From CAMLHP01 sp035712285 (GTDB lineage Bacteria > Gemmatimonadota > Gemmatimonadetes > Gemmatimonadales > GWC2-71-9), in assembly GCA_035712285.1 (NCBI GenBank), contig DASTBA010000149.1, positions 1-26,400 of the forward strand: DNA of 26,400 nt, written 5' to 3'. Shown here in pieces: positions 8,244 to 14,807 of the stretch. The notes beneath the pieces were generated by a model that did no database searches, was not told the DNA's origin, and saw nothing but the letters and a program-made list of their open reading frames with translations. Position numbers and translations under genes: made by a program. Positions within the stretch are counted from its first letter, which is position 1. Each line of letters starts with the position of its first letter.

Positions 8244-10010
8244 ATGCCCGCACCCGGCAGCACCAGGCCCGACCTGCGCCGGCATCTCCGCGTGGAGACA
8301 CCGGAGCATGTCGCGCTCGACTACGAAATCGCGGGGGTGGGATCCCGCGCCGCCGCGGCATTCGTGGACCAGTTCCTCGTGACGGTCCTGGCTGGCGGCA
8401 TGATGCTGCTCTTCGCCGTCACCGGAATCGCCGCATCATTGCTCGGTCCCTACCTGTTCGCCGCCGCCGTGCTCATGACCTTCGGTGTCTGGTACGGCTA
8501 CTTCATCTTCTTCGAGGCCTTCCGCAACGGGCAGACCCCCGGCAAGCGCCTGCTCGGGATCCGGGTCGTGGGCGAGACCGGGCACGCCCTCACGCGCTCC
8601 GGTGCCGTCATCCGGAACCTGCTGCGCATCGCCGATTTCCTGCCGCCCCCCTATCTCGGCGGAGCGGTGCTGGTCGTGCTGCATCCGCGCGGCCGCCGTC
8701 TCGGCGACCTGGTGGCCGGCACCGTCGTGGTACGGGATCGGCCGGCCGAACGCCCCGTGCCGGCTGTCCGTCAGGCGACGCCCGATGTGGTCAGGGCGGA
8801 AGCGCCGGAACTGGCTGACACCGAGTTCCAGCTGCTGGAGTCGTTTGTGGCACGCGCCGGGGAGCTGGCGCCCGACGCGCGCGAGCGACTTGCCGCCGGA
8901 CTGGCGCTGCGCCTGGCGGAGCCGCTCGCGGCCACCCCGGGTGACAGTCTCATCGCCCGGCTCGGCACGCTGCTCGCCGCCGAGCGCAACCGGCGCACGA
9001 GCGGGCTGAGTGCACGGGGCGGCGGGCCGGGGTGGCAGCTCATCGCGCGCCAGGACCGGCGATGGCGCGAGTTCGATGCGCTGGCCCGCCGGGTCCAGCA
9101 GCGGGGCCTCGATGACCTGAGCGCCGCCGAACTGCCCGACTTCGCTGAACGCTATCGTGAGGTCGCCGCCGACCTGGCCCGCCTCCGCACCTATGGCGCT
9201 GACCGCCAGAACCTGGAGCGCCTGGAGCGGCTGGCGGCCGCCGGCCACAGCGCGCTCTACCGGCCCGAGGGCAAGGGACTGACGCGGGCATGGATCGTGA
9301 TATCCCGGGAATGTCCCGCCGCCGTGCTCCGGAACTGGCGGTATGTCGCCGTGGCGTTCCTGGCCTTCGCGGTGCCGGCCGCGAGCGGCTTCACCATGCT
9401 GCGGCAGAAACCGGCGCTGGCCGCGGAGGTGCTGCCTGATGTCATGCTGGAGCGGGCGGAGATCGGCCTCCAGCAGAAGGGCACCGGTCACCGGTACGTC
9501 GAGGTGGGCCGCGAGATGCGCCCGGTCATGGCATCGGCCATCATCTCGAACAATGTGCGGGTGGCGTTCTACTGCTTTGCGGGCGGCATCTTCGCCGGGA
9601 TCGGCGCGCTGGTCCTGCTGGCCATGAACGGCCTCCAGCTGGGCGCCTCATTCGGGCATTACGTGAATGTGGGACTCGGGAGCTATCTCGGCGAATTCAT
9701 CCTGGGGCACGGACTGCTGGAGCTCACTGCCATCTGGATCGCCGGTGGCGCCGGATTCATGCTCGGGCGAACGCTCGTGGCACCGGGTGACCTGGCCCGG
9801 GGCGATGCGCTGGTGCTCGCGGGGCGGCAGGCGATGCGGATGCTCGGAGCGACCGTCGCCTGCCTGCTGGTGGCCGGCCTCATCGAAGGACTGCTCTCCG
9901 CCAGCGGCGCGGGCTGGGACGGACGGGTGGCGGCATCGGCCGGCAGCCTCGTCTTTCTGGCCGCCTATCTCCTCCTCGGCGCCGCCTACCGCCGCACCGC
10001 ACCCGCCTAA
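8244..10010 (+). CDS. RDD domain-SpoIIM (DUF95) domain fusion membrane protein
   Basis: A 588-residue protein with two membrane modules. Residues about 20-165 are an RDD domain: 'GVGSRAAAAFVDQFLV', two to three helices, then 'FRNGQTPGKRLLGIRVV' and 'LHPRGRRLGDLVAGTVVV'. A soluble, partly helical linker (about 175-330) follows. Residues about 335-585 resemble stage II sporulation protein M/DUF95: 'WIVISRECPAAVLRNWRYV', 'SAIISNNVRVAFYCFAGGI', 'NGLQLGASFGHY', 'ILGHGLLELTAIWIAGGAG'. The organism shows no sign of sporulation, and SpoIIM-like proteins occur widely in non-sporulating bacteria. RDD and SpoIIM genes are often neighbours of MoxR clusters, so the fusion with divergent orientation points to the same process. 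It overlaps the convergent 69-residue gene by four bases. Confidence 0.82.
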   Translation: MPAPGSTRPDLRRHLRVETPEHVALDYEIAGVGSRAAAAFVDQFLVTVLAGGMMLLFAVTGIAASLLGPYLFAAAVLMTFGVWYGYFIFFEAFRNGQTPGKRLLGIRVVGETGHALTRSGAVIRNLLRIADFLPPPYLGGAVLVVLHPRGRRLGDLVAGTVVVRDRPAERPVPAVRQATPDVVRAEAPELADTEFQLLESFVARAGELAPDARERLAAGLALRLAEPLAATPGDSLIARLGTLLAAERNRRTSGLSARGGGPGWQLIARQDRRWREFDALARRVQQRGLDDLSAAELPDFAERYREVAADLARLRTYGADRQNLERLERLAAAGHSALYRPEGKGLTRAWIVISRECPAAVLRNWRYVAVAFLAFAVPAASGFTMLRQKPALAAEVLPDVMLERAEIGLQQKGTGHRYVEVGREMRPVMASAIISNNVRVAFYCFAGGIFAGIGALVLLAMNGLQLGASFGHYVNVGLGSYLGEFILGHGLLELTAIWIAGGAGFMLGRTLVAPGDLARGDALVLAGRQAMRMLGATVACLLVAGLIEGLLSASGAGWDGRVAASAGSLVFLAAYLLLGAAYRRTAPA

Positions 10011-10216
10011 CTGACGGCGCCTCCCGGCGGCGGCACCGATTCCCGCAGGATCGTCCGCATCCGGATCGCCAGTTTCTCGATCTCGCGCAGACTCGTGCGG
10101 GTCTCCTCGTCCACGGTGTCTTCGTTGAGCAGCAGCAACTGGGTTTCCGCCAGCAGCGCTGCCAGCGGGTTGGCCAGGTCATGACGCAGGCGGGAGAGCC
10201 GCTCTTCGGGCGTCAT
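10007..10216 (-). CDS. Orphan HisKA-like mini-protein (dimerisation/phospho-acceptor helices only)
   Basis: A 69-residue protein consisting almost entirely of an H-box helical hairpin: 'LRHDLANPLAALLAETQLLL' (H12) followed by a second helix 'LREIEKLAIRMRTILRES'. This matches the HisKA dimerisation and phospho-acceptor module of histidine kinases. The catalytic ATP-binding domain, sensor and membrane segments are absent, and no such domain is found nearby in any frame. It could pass on phosphate like an Hpt protein, or pair with and modulate a full kinase; both are inferences. Its ATG directly follows the TGA of the 94-residue gene, so the two are probably co-translated. It overlaps RDD-SpoIIM tail to tail by four bases. 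Confidence 0.65.
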   Translation of the reverse strand: MTPEERLSRLRHDLANPLAALLAETQLLLLNEDTVDEETRTSLREIEKLAIRMRTILRESVPPPGGAVS

Positions 10217-10501
10217 TCAGGCGAGGGAGCGGTAGAGGTCCCGGACGTGATGCTCACGCAGCCCCTGCAGCGCCCGCCAGATGTCGTCTTCCGTCGCCCC
10301 GCAGAAGATCTCGGCCGTCTCGCGTTCGGCACCGCCTTCCACCTCGAGGAAGCGCAGGCGGCCGCGCCACGCGCCGTCCTCGGCCCGGCGCAGCGCAAGG
10401 ACGAGGCTCACGGTCCGCCCGTCGAGACGGAGGACTTCGAGCTCATGGAGCTGGGGATCGCGCGGATCCCGCGAAGGCGAGTGCGTGCTGGGCAGACCCA
10501 T
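10217..10501 (-). CDS. Unrecognised small acidic protein, 94 residues
   Basis: No family was recognised. The core (about 22-92) alternates strands and helices: 'EVLRLDGRTVSLVLALRRAEDGAWRGRLRFLEVEG' would be three beta strands, then 'TEDDIWRALQGLREHHVRDLYRSL' a long amphipathic helix. There is no signal peptide or membrane segment, so it is probably cytoplasmic. The gene is credible because AGGAG lies five to six bases before the ATG, base composition fits coding, and it abuts the HisKA mini-protein as TGA-ATG. The pair may work together. Confidence 0.6.
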   Translation of the reverse strand: MGLPSTHSPSRDPRDPQLHELEVLRLDGRTVSLVLALRRAEDGAWRGRLRFLEVEGGAERETAEIFCGATEDDIWRALQGLREHHVRDLYRSLA

Positions 10502-10560
10502 CGCATCTCCTCAGGAAACCGGGGTGTACGATATCCCACGACCGGTGCGGACGCCATACC

Positions 10561-10662
10561 GCCGTTCGTGTTGTAAGGGCGCACCACGATGGTTTCGCAG
10601 GGGCGCAAGGCCTTGCGCCCCTACATGGCGAATGTCCGCGCGCCCCTTACAACACGAACGGC
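10561..10662. repeat. Nested inverted-repeat element (MITE/REP-like)
   Basis: The outer arms are exact 19-base inverted copies: GCCGTTCGTGTTGTAAGGG at 10561-10579 and its reverse complement at 10644-10662. With one extra base, pairing extends a further three bases. Between them lies a perfect 24-base palindrome, AGGGGCGCAAGG plus its complement (10599-10622). The right arm overlaps the last codons and stop of the M50 protease gene (P-F-V-L-stop), so the left arm is an inverted copy of that gene's end. No open frame or transposase is inside. It may be a small mobile repeat, a terminator, or both. Confidence 0.7.
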
Positions 10663-11804
10663 ACCGGAACAAAGGTCAGGGCGAACACCACGATGCACGC
10701 CCAGCCGATCCACCGCCGGCGGGGCGGCACCGGGCGCTCGGGCGCCAGCACCGACGGGTGTGTCCAGCGCCCGCCGCCGATCAGGAGCGCCAGCACCCCC
10801 CAGATCCACCAGCTCGGGGAGGAGCGGCCCAGCAGCAGCAGCGCAATCAGCGCCGCGGCCCCGATGGTGGTCTGGCGCTTCCCGAACATCGCGTACAGCA
10901 CGTGGCCGCCGTCGAGCTGCGAAAGCGGCACCAGGTTGAGCGCCGTCACGAATGCCCCGACCCAGCCGGCGAACGCCATCGGGCTCAGGTAGACCGCGGC
11001 GGCATCGGGAAAGAAATGCCGGCGGAGGGCCAGCGTGAGCAGCGAGTCGCCCAGGTAGATCTGGCGTCCCGCATAGGTGACGAACTCGCCCGCCGTCTCG
11101 GCGCCGAGCGAGAGCCCTTCGCTCCGGGCGTAGCCCAGGATCAGCACCACGACCGTCACGACAAAGCCGGCGAGGGGGCCGGCCGCGCCGACGTCGAGCA
11201 GCTGGCGCCGGTCCAGTACTGGCGACCGCATCCGGATGAACGCGCCGAGGCTGCCGATCGGCGAGAGGGACGGCGGCACCGGCAGGAAGAACGGCGGCGA
11301 GGTGTCGATCCCGTAGCGGCGGGCGGTGAAGTAATGCCCGAGCTCGTGCACGAGCAGGATGGCAAGCAGGGGAAATGCGAAGCTGGCGCCGGGGAGAATA
11401 TCGCGCCAGGCGCCCCGGGCCACGTCGCCGAAGAACCGGAATCCGCTCAGGACGGCCCCGGCCAGCGGGCCATATCGGGTGGGCTCGGCGCTCGGAAGCC
11501 AGGCACCCGCCAGCGTGGCGCCGGCGCCGAGCGCACAGACGACGGTGACGAGGCCGAGCAGGATGTGGAGCCACCAGCGCTCCGGCCGTTCGCCGGCGAC
11601 GGGCCGCACCAGGACCAGTCCGGTGCGGGTGGGGTCGGTCCAGTAGTGCGCACCGCGCCACGCCTTGAGGGCGGCGGTCAGTTCGGCCGACGGTCCCCGG
11701 TGGGCCGGGGCGACCACGGCGTCCACGTACTCCCGGCCGCCGACCCGCACCAGGCGCCAGGCCTCGAACGTCCGGCTCAGCGCGTCGAAGCCGGGGGCGT
11801 CCAC
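10647..11804 (-). CDS. Site-2 protease family (M50) membrane metalloprotease
   Basis: A 385-residue membrane protein with the intramembrane zinc motif HELGH (153-157) in 'LAILLVHELGHYFTARRYG' and the second metal-binding motif 'NLVPLSQLDGGH' (290-301, D298). Roughly seven hydrophobic segments are seen. The first 70 residues are soluble and cytoplasmic-looking. The FLPVPP and GAFIRMRSP stretches after HELGH match the Ydil/EGY-like branch of M50 proteases. Such enzymes cut membrane-bound substrates, often anti-sigma factors. No PDZ domain was seen and no substrate is encoded nearby. Translation starts at GTG 11804 with an AGAGG just upstream. The stop codon lies inside the inverted repeat described at 10561-10662. 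Confidence 0.88.
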   Translation of the reverse strand: MDAPGFDALSRTFEAWRLVRVGGREYVDAVVAPAHRGPSAELTAALKAWRGAHYWTDPTRTGLVLVRPVAGERPERWWLHILLGLVTVVCALGAGATLAGAWLPSAEPTRYGPLAGAVLSGFRFFGDVARGAWRDILPGASFAFPLLAILLVHELGHYFTARRYGIDTSPPFFLPVPPSLSPIGSLGAFIRMRSPVLDRRQLLDVGAAGPLAGFVVTVVVLILGYARSEGLSLGAETAGEFVTYAGRQIYLGDSLLTLALRRHFFPDAAAVYLSPMAFAGWVGAFVTALNLVPLSQLDGGHVLYAMFGKRQTTIGAAALIALLLLGRSSPSWWIWGVLALLIGGGRWTHPSVLAPERPVPPRRRWIGWACIVVFALTFVPVPFVL

Positions 11805-11812
11805 GAGCCCTC

Positions 11813-11841
11813 TTGACGGCGCGCGCGGGGCGCCCTAGGTT
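11813..11841 (+). promoter_or_regulatory. Sigma70-like promoter of rho
   Basis: TTGACG (11813-11818) and TAGGTT (11836-11841) are separated by exactly 17 bases. This is the best promoter match in the window. Transcription would begin near 11848, giving a leader of about 160 bases before the rho GTG. The leader is unusually long for this dense region and could host autoregulation, as known for rho in other bacteria. Confidence 0.6.
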
Positions 11842-12010
11842 CTGGCACTGTACTCCAGTTGGTCTCTGGCCACTTCATCCCCAAGCCAGCCCGATCCAGA
11901 ACGCCGGGAACCCCCGGAACGAAGATCCGCATATACCGAGCTGATGCTCCTGTCCCAAGTCCTCATGCCGGCCGCATTCGCGCCCGGCGCTCCCTGTCGG
12001 GGTCCCGTCC

Positions 12011-13258
12011 GTGGATATCGCTGAACTGAAGCAGAAGTCCGTCGCAGAGCTGCATGCCCTGGCCGAAGAACTGAACATCACCAACTACTCCGGCCTCCGC
12101 AAGCAGGATCTGATCTTCAAGATCGAGCAGTCCCTCCTCGACCGCGACACGGTGATCCGTGGCGAGGGCGTGCTGGAGATCCTGCCCGAGGGATACGGCT
12201 TCCTCCGCAGCCAGGACTGGAACTACCTGTACGGCCCCGACGACATCTACGTGAGCCCGAGCCAGATCAAGCGGTTCGACCTGCGCACCGGTGACACCGT
12301 GATGGGCCAGGTCCGGCCGCCCAAGGAGGGGGAGCGGTATCTCGCCCTGCTCAAGGTCGAGACGGTCAACTTCGAGGCGCCGGAGAAGACCAAGCACCGG
12401 ATCGCCTTCGACAACCTGAAGCCGCGCTACCCGGACCGGCGCATTCGCCTGGAGCGCGCCAGCGGCGACCTCTCGATGCGGGTGGTGGACCTGCTCTCCC
12501 CGATCGGCATGGGCCAGCGCGGCCTGATCGTCGCCCCGCCCAAGGCCGGCAAGACCATCCTCCTCCAGAAGCTGGCGAACGCCATCTCCGAGAACCACCC
12601 CGAGATCGCGCTCATCGTGCTGCTCATCGACGAGCGGCCCGAGGAAGTGACCGACATGGAGGAGAACGTCAAGGCGGAGGTGATCTCCTCCACCTTCGAC
12701 GAGCCGCCCGATCGCCACGTGCAGGTGGCGGACATGGTCATCGAGAAGGCCAAGCGCCTGGTGGAACACGGGCGGGACGTGGTGATCCTGCTGGACTCGA
12801 TCACCCGGCTCGCGCGGGCCCACAACGTGGTGGTGCCGCACTCGGGCAAGATCCTCTCGGGCGGCGTGGATGCCAACGCGCTCCAGAAGCCCAAGCGCTT
12901 CTTCGGCGCCGCGCGCAACATCGACAAGGGCGGCTCGCTCACCATCCTGGCCACCGCGCTGGTGGACACCGGCAGCCGGATGGACGAGGTGATCTTCGAG
13001 GAGTTCAAGGGCACCGGCAACATGGAACTGGTCCTCGACCGCCGCCTGGCGGACCGCCGCATCTGGCCGGCCATCGACATCCAGAAGAGCGGCACCCGCA
13101 AGGAAGAGCTGCTCATGGACAAGGACGAGCTCAACCGCGTCTACCTGCTCCGGAACTTCCTGGCCGACATGCCGCCGGTAGAAGCGATCGAGTTCCTGCT
13201 CGAGCGGATGAAGCGCACCAAGAACAACAAGGAATTCTTCTCGACCATGCAACAGTAG
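12011..13258 (+). CDS. rho: Transcription termination factor Rho
   Basis: A 415-residue RNA-dependent hexameric ATPase that releases RNA polymerase at factor-dependent terminators. The N-terminal helical domain ('MDIAELKQKSVAELHALAEE') and the cold-shock RNA-binding domain ('GVLEILPEGYGFLRS', about 53-67) are followed by the ATPase: Walker A APPKAGKT (175-182), 'LLIDERPEEVTDM', Walker B 'VVILLDSITRLARAHN' (D262), and 'SGGVDANALQKPKRFFGAARN'. Length matches the compact Rho form without the insertions seen in some high-GC phyla. It starts at GTG 12011 with only a weak GGGG ribosome site. The end, ATG-CAA-CAG-TAG, lies inside the hairpin that follows. Transcription probably comes from the promoter at 11813. 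Confidence 0.98.
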   Translation: MDIAELKQKSVAELHALAEELNITNYSGLRKQDLIFKIEQSLLDRDTVIRGEGVLEILPEGYGFLRSQDWNYLYGPDDIYVSPSQIKRFDLRTGDTVMGQVRPPKEGERYLALLKVETVNFEAPEKTKHRIAFDNLKPRYPDRRIRLERASGDLSMRVVDLLSPIGMGQRGLIVAPPKAGKTILLQKLANAISENHPEIALIVLLIDERPEEVTDMEENVKAEVISSTFDEPPDRHVQVADMVIEKAKRLVEHGRDVVILLDSITRLARAHNVVVPHSGKILSGGVDANALQKPKRFFGAARNIDKGGSLTILATALVDTGSRMDEVIFEEFKGTGNMELVLDRRLADRRIWPAIDIQKSGTRKEELLMDKDELNRVYLLRNFLADMPPVEAIEFLLERMKRTKNNKEFFSTMQQ

Positions 13259-13289
13259 GTGTGGGTCTTAGACCCACACCTACTGTTGC
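13249..13289. terminator. Perfect 19-base-pair hairpin over the rho stop codon
   Basis: Arms 13249-13267 and 13271-13289 are perfect reverse complements with a TTA loop. The left arm begins in the last rho codons (CAA CAG TAG) and continues GTGTGGGTC; the right arm mirrors this. There is no T-tract, so either it stops transcription by its stem strength or it is a palindromic repeat inserted at the gene end. It leaves only seven bases before the ruvX start, with no ribosome-binding site, so it may also affect ruvX translation. Confidence 0.6.
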
Positions 13290-13296
13290 CCACGCC

Positions 13297-13737
13297 ATGC
13301 CCCTCCCCCGCACCGGCCGCATCCTGGCGCTCGACTGGGGTGAAGTGCGCATCGGGCTCGCCCTGAGCGACGAGACCCAGCTCATCGCGAGCCCGCTCGA
13401 GACCCTCGCCCGCCGCCCCGGCAAGCGGTTCCCCATGCCCCGCTTCCTGGCGCTCTGCGAACTGCATCAGCCGGTGGGGCTGGTCATGGGACTCCCGCTC
13501 ACCCCCGAGGGCACCGAAGGGCCCGCCGCCGATGCGGCGCGCGCCCTCGCCGCAATGGTTGCCTCCCGCACCGGCCTGCCGCTCGAGTTCACCGACGAAC
13601 GCTTCTCCACCGCCCGCGCGCTGGCCGCGGTGCGGGAGATGAATGGCTCCGCCCGCGGACGCAAGGCCGACGTGGATGCACTCGCCGCCACCGTGCTCCT
13701 GCAGCAGTTCCTGGATGGCCGGCGGAACCAGGAATGA
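13297..13737 (+). CDS. ruvX: RuvX/YqgF-type Holliday junction resolvase-like nuclease
   Basis: A 146-residue RNase H-fold protein. 'ILALDWGEVRIGLALSD' carries the first acidic residue (D13), 'FTDERFSTARA' the second (E101), and 'KADVDALAATVLLQQFLD' the third (D127). Together they make the metal-binding site of the YqgF family. Family members process 16S rRNA 5' ends and/or resolve branched DNA; E. coli YqgF is essential. Length is normal for the family. The ATG at 13297 is preferred over the upstream in-frame GTG at 13261, which lies within the hairpin. The gene overlaps mltG (ATGA at 13734). A ruvX-mltG order is common in bacteria. Confidence 0.92.
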   Translation: MPLPRTGRILALDWGEVRIGLALSDETQLIASPLETLARRPGKRFPMPRFLALCELHQPVGLVMGLPLTPEGTEGPAADAARALAAMVASRTGLPLEFTDERFSTARALAAVREMNGSARGRKADVDALAATVLLQQFLDGRRNQE

Positions 13738-14798
13738 GGAGGACAATGCCACGGGTCGTGGGTCATGAGTCGCGGGTCAGGCGTCCCGTGTCCCGTGTCC
13801 CGCGTCGCGCGTCCGTCCTGTCCGCCCTGTCCATCCTGTCCGCTTGCGCCTCCCCCGGCCCCGCCGGCAAGGAAGAGCGCTTCGTGGTCCCGGAGCACGC
13901 CCGGTTCGGCCAGGTGCTGGACACGCTCGAGGCACATGGCCTCATCGCGAGCCGCTTCTGGTTCAAGCTCCAGGCACGCGTGACAGGGGCAGACCGGACG
14001 CTGCATGCCGGTCACTATGTGACCTCACGCGGCACCTCGGCGTCCGCGCTGCTCACGATGCTGGCCGAGGGCCGCACCGCGTCGGTGCGGCTCACGATAC
14101 CCGAGGGGCTGACCTTGCCGGAGGTGGCCGAGACGGTCGAGCGCGACCTCGGCATCCCGGCGGACTCCGTGCTCGCTGCCGCCCGGAACGCGGGCCTGGG
14201 CGAATCGCTCGGCATCCAGGCGCAGACGCTGGAGGGTTTTCTCCACCCCGACACCTACATCCTCGCCCAAGACGCTTCCGCCTCCGACGTCGTCAGCATG
14301 ATGGTGGGAGAGTTCGAGCACACCTGGAAGCCGGCCTGGAACGCCCGGCTCGATTCCCTGCACATGACCCGCCTGCAGCTGGTCACGCTGGCATCGATCG
14401 TCGAGGGCGAAGCCCGTGTCGACAGCGAGCGCGAGACCATCGCCGGCGTGTACCACAACCGGCTCCGCATCGGGATGGCGCTGCAGGCGGACCCGACCGT
14501 CCAGTACGCCATCCAGCTGACCACCGGAGAACGCAAGCAGCGCCTCTACACGAAGGACTACCGGACCCCGTCGCCGTACAACACCTACCTGCATCCCGGC
14601 CTGCCGCCCGGACCGGTGAACTCGCCCGGCATCCGGAGCATTCAGGCGGCGCTCTATCCCGCGGATGTGCCCTGGCTGTACTTCGTCGCCGCACCCGACG
14701 GGCACCATGTCTTCTCGCGCACGTACTCGGAGCACCTGCGTGCCATCCGTCAGGTACGCCGCGCCGCGCGGGCCGACAGCTCTCGCGCCCCGGGCTGA
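13734..14798 (+). CDS. mltG: Endolytic transglycosylase MltG, predicted lipoprotein form
   Basis: A 354-residue YceG-like lytic transglycosylase that cuts nascent peptidoglycan strands. It has a LysM-like N-terminal part ('FVVPEHARFGQVLDTLEAHGLI'), then 'TIPEGLTLPEVAETV', 'LEGFLHPDTY', the catalytic glutamate region 'LASIVEGEARVDSE' (E224), 'VYHNRL', 'LQADPTVQYA', 'SPYNTYLHPGLPPGPVNSPG' and 'YFVAAPDGHHVFSRTYSEH'. Most MltG proteins have an N-terminal membrane helix. Here the segment is short and ends in a lipobox, L-S-A-C (C38), suggesting a lipoprotein. That segment is encoded by tandem repeats (13751-13844). Translation may start at 13734, overlapping ruvX, or at 13746, which has GAGGAGG immediately before it. 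Confidence 0.93.
   Translation: MRRTMPRVVGHESRVRRPVSRVPRRASVLSALSILSACASPGPAGKEERFVVPEHARFGQVLDTLEAHGLIASRFWFKLQARVTGADRTLHAGHYVTSRGTSASALLTMLAEGRTASVRLTIPEGLTLPEVAETVERDLGIPADSVLAAARNAGLGESLGIQAQTLEGFLHPDTYILAQDASASDVVSMMVGEFEHTWKPAWNARLDSLHMTRLQLVTLASIVEGEARVDSERETIAGVYHNRLRIGMALQADPTVQYAIQLTTGERKQRLYTKDYRTPSPYNTYLHPGLPPGPVNSPGIRSIQAALYPADVPWLYFVAAPDGHHVFSRTYSEHLRAIRQVRRAARADSSRAPG
13751..13844 (+). repeat. Tandem/low-complexity repeats forming the mltG 5' coding end
   Basis: Two blocks. 13751-13813 is built from words such as CGGGTCGTGGGTC, GAGTCGCGGGTC and a tandem TCCCGTG. 13814-13840 is three copies of a 9-base unit (CGTCCTGTC, CGCCCTGTC, CATCCTGTC). The second block is translated as L-S-A-L-S-I-L-S-A, the hydrophobic core of the signal peptide. 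The 9-base unit recurs in the LOTUS gene at 25573-25626. Confidence 0.65.
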
Positions 14799-14807
14799 TC
14801 AGCCGGG
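14789..14807. terminator. Hairpin shared by the mltG and thiE ends
   Basis: The two stop codons abut as TGA-TCA (14796-14801). They sit at the centre of an inverted repeat CCCGG(G)CTGA / TCAGCCGGG with a single bulged G. A GC-rich stem at this convergent junction suits a two-way terminator, though there is no T-run on either side. Confidence 0.4.

Noticed and set aside
10281..11816. A 511-codon plus-strand frame opposite the M50 protease
   Set aside because: Shadow frame with low-complexity Arg/Gln/Glu composition; the HELGH and LDGGH motifs are on the other strand.
11963..13252. A 429-codon minus-strand frame opposite rho
   Set aside because: Rho is unmistakable on the plus strand; the mirror frame is His/Val/Asp-rich with no domain.
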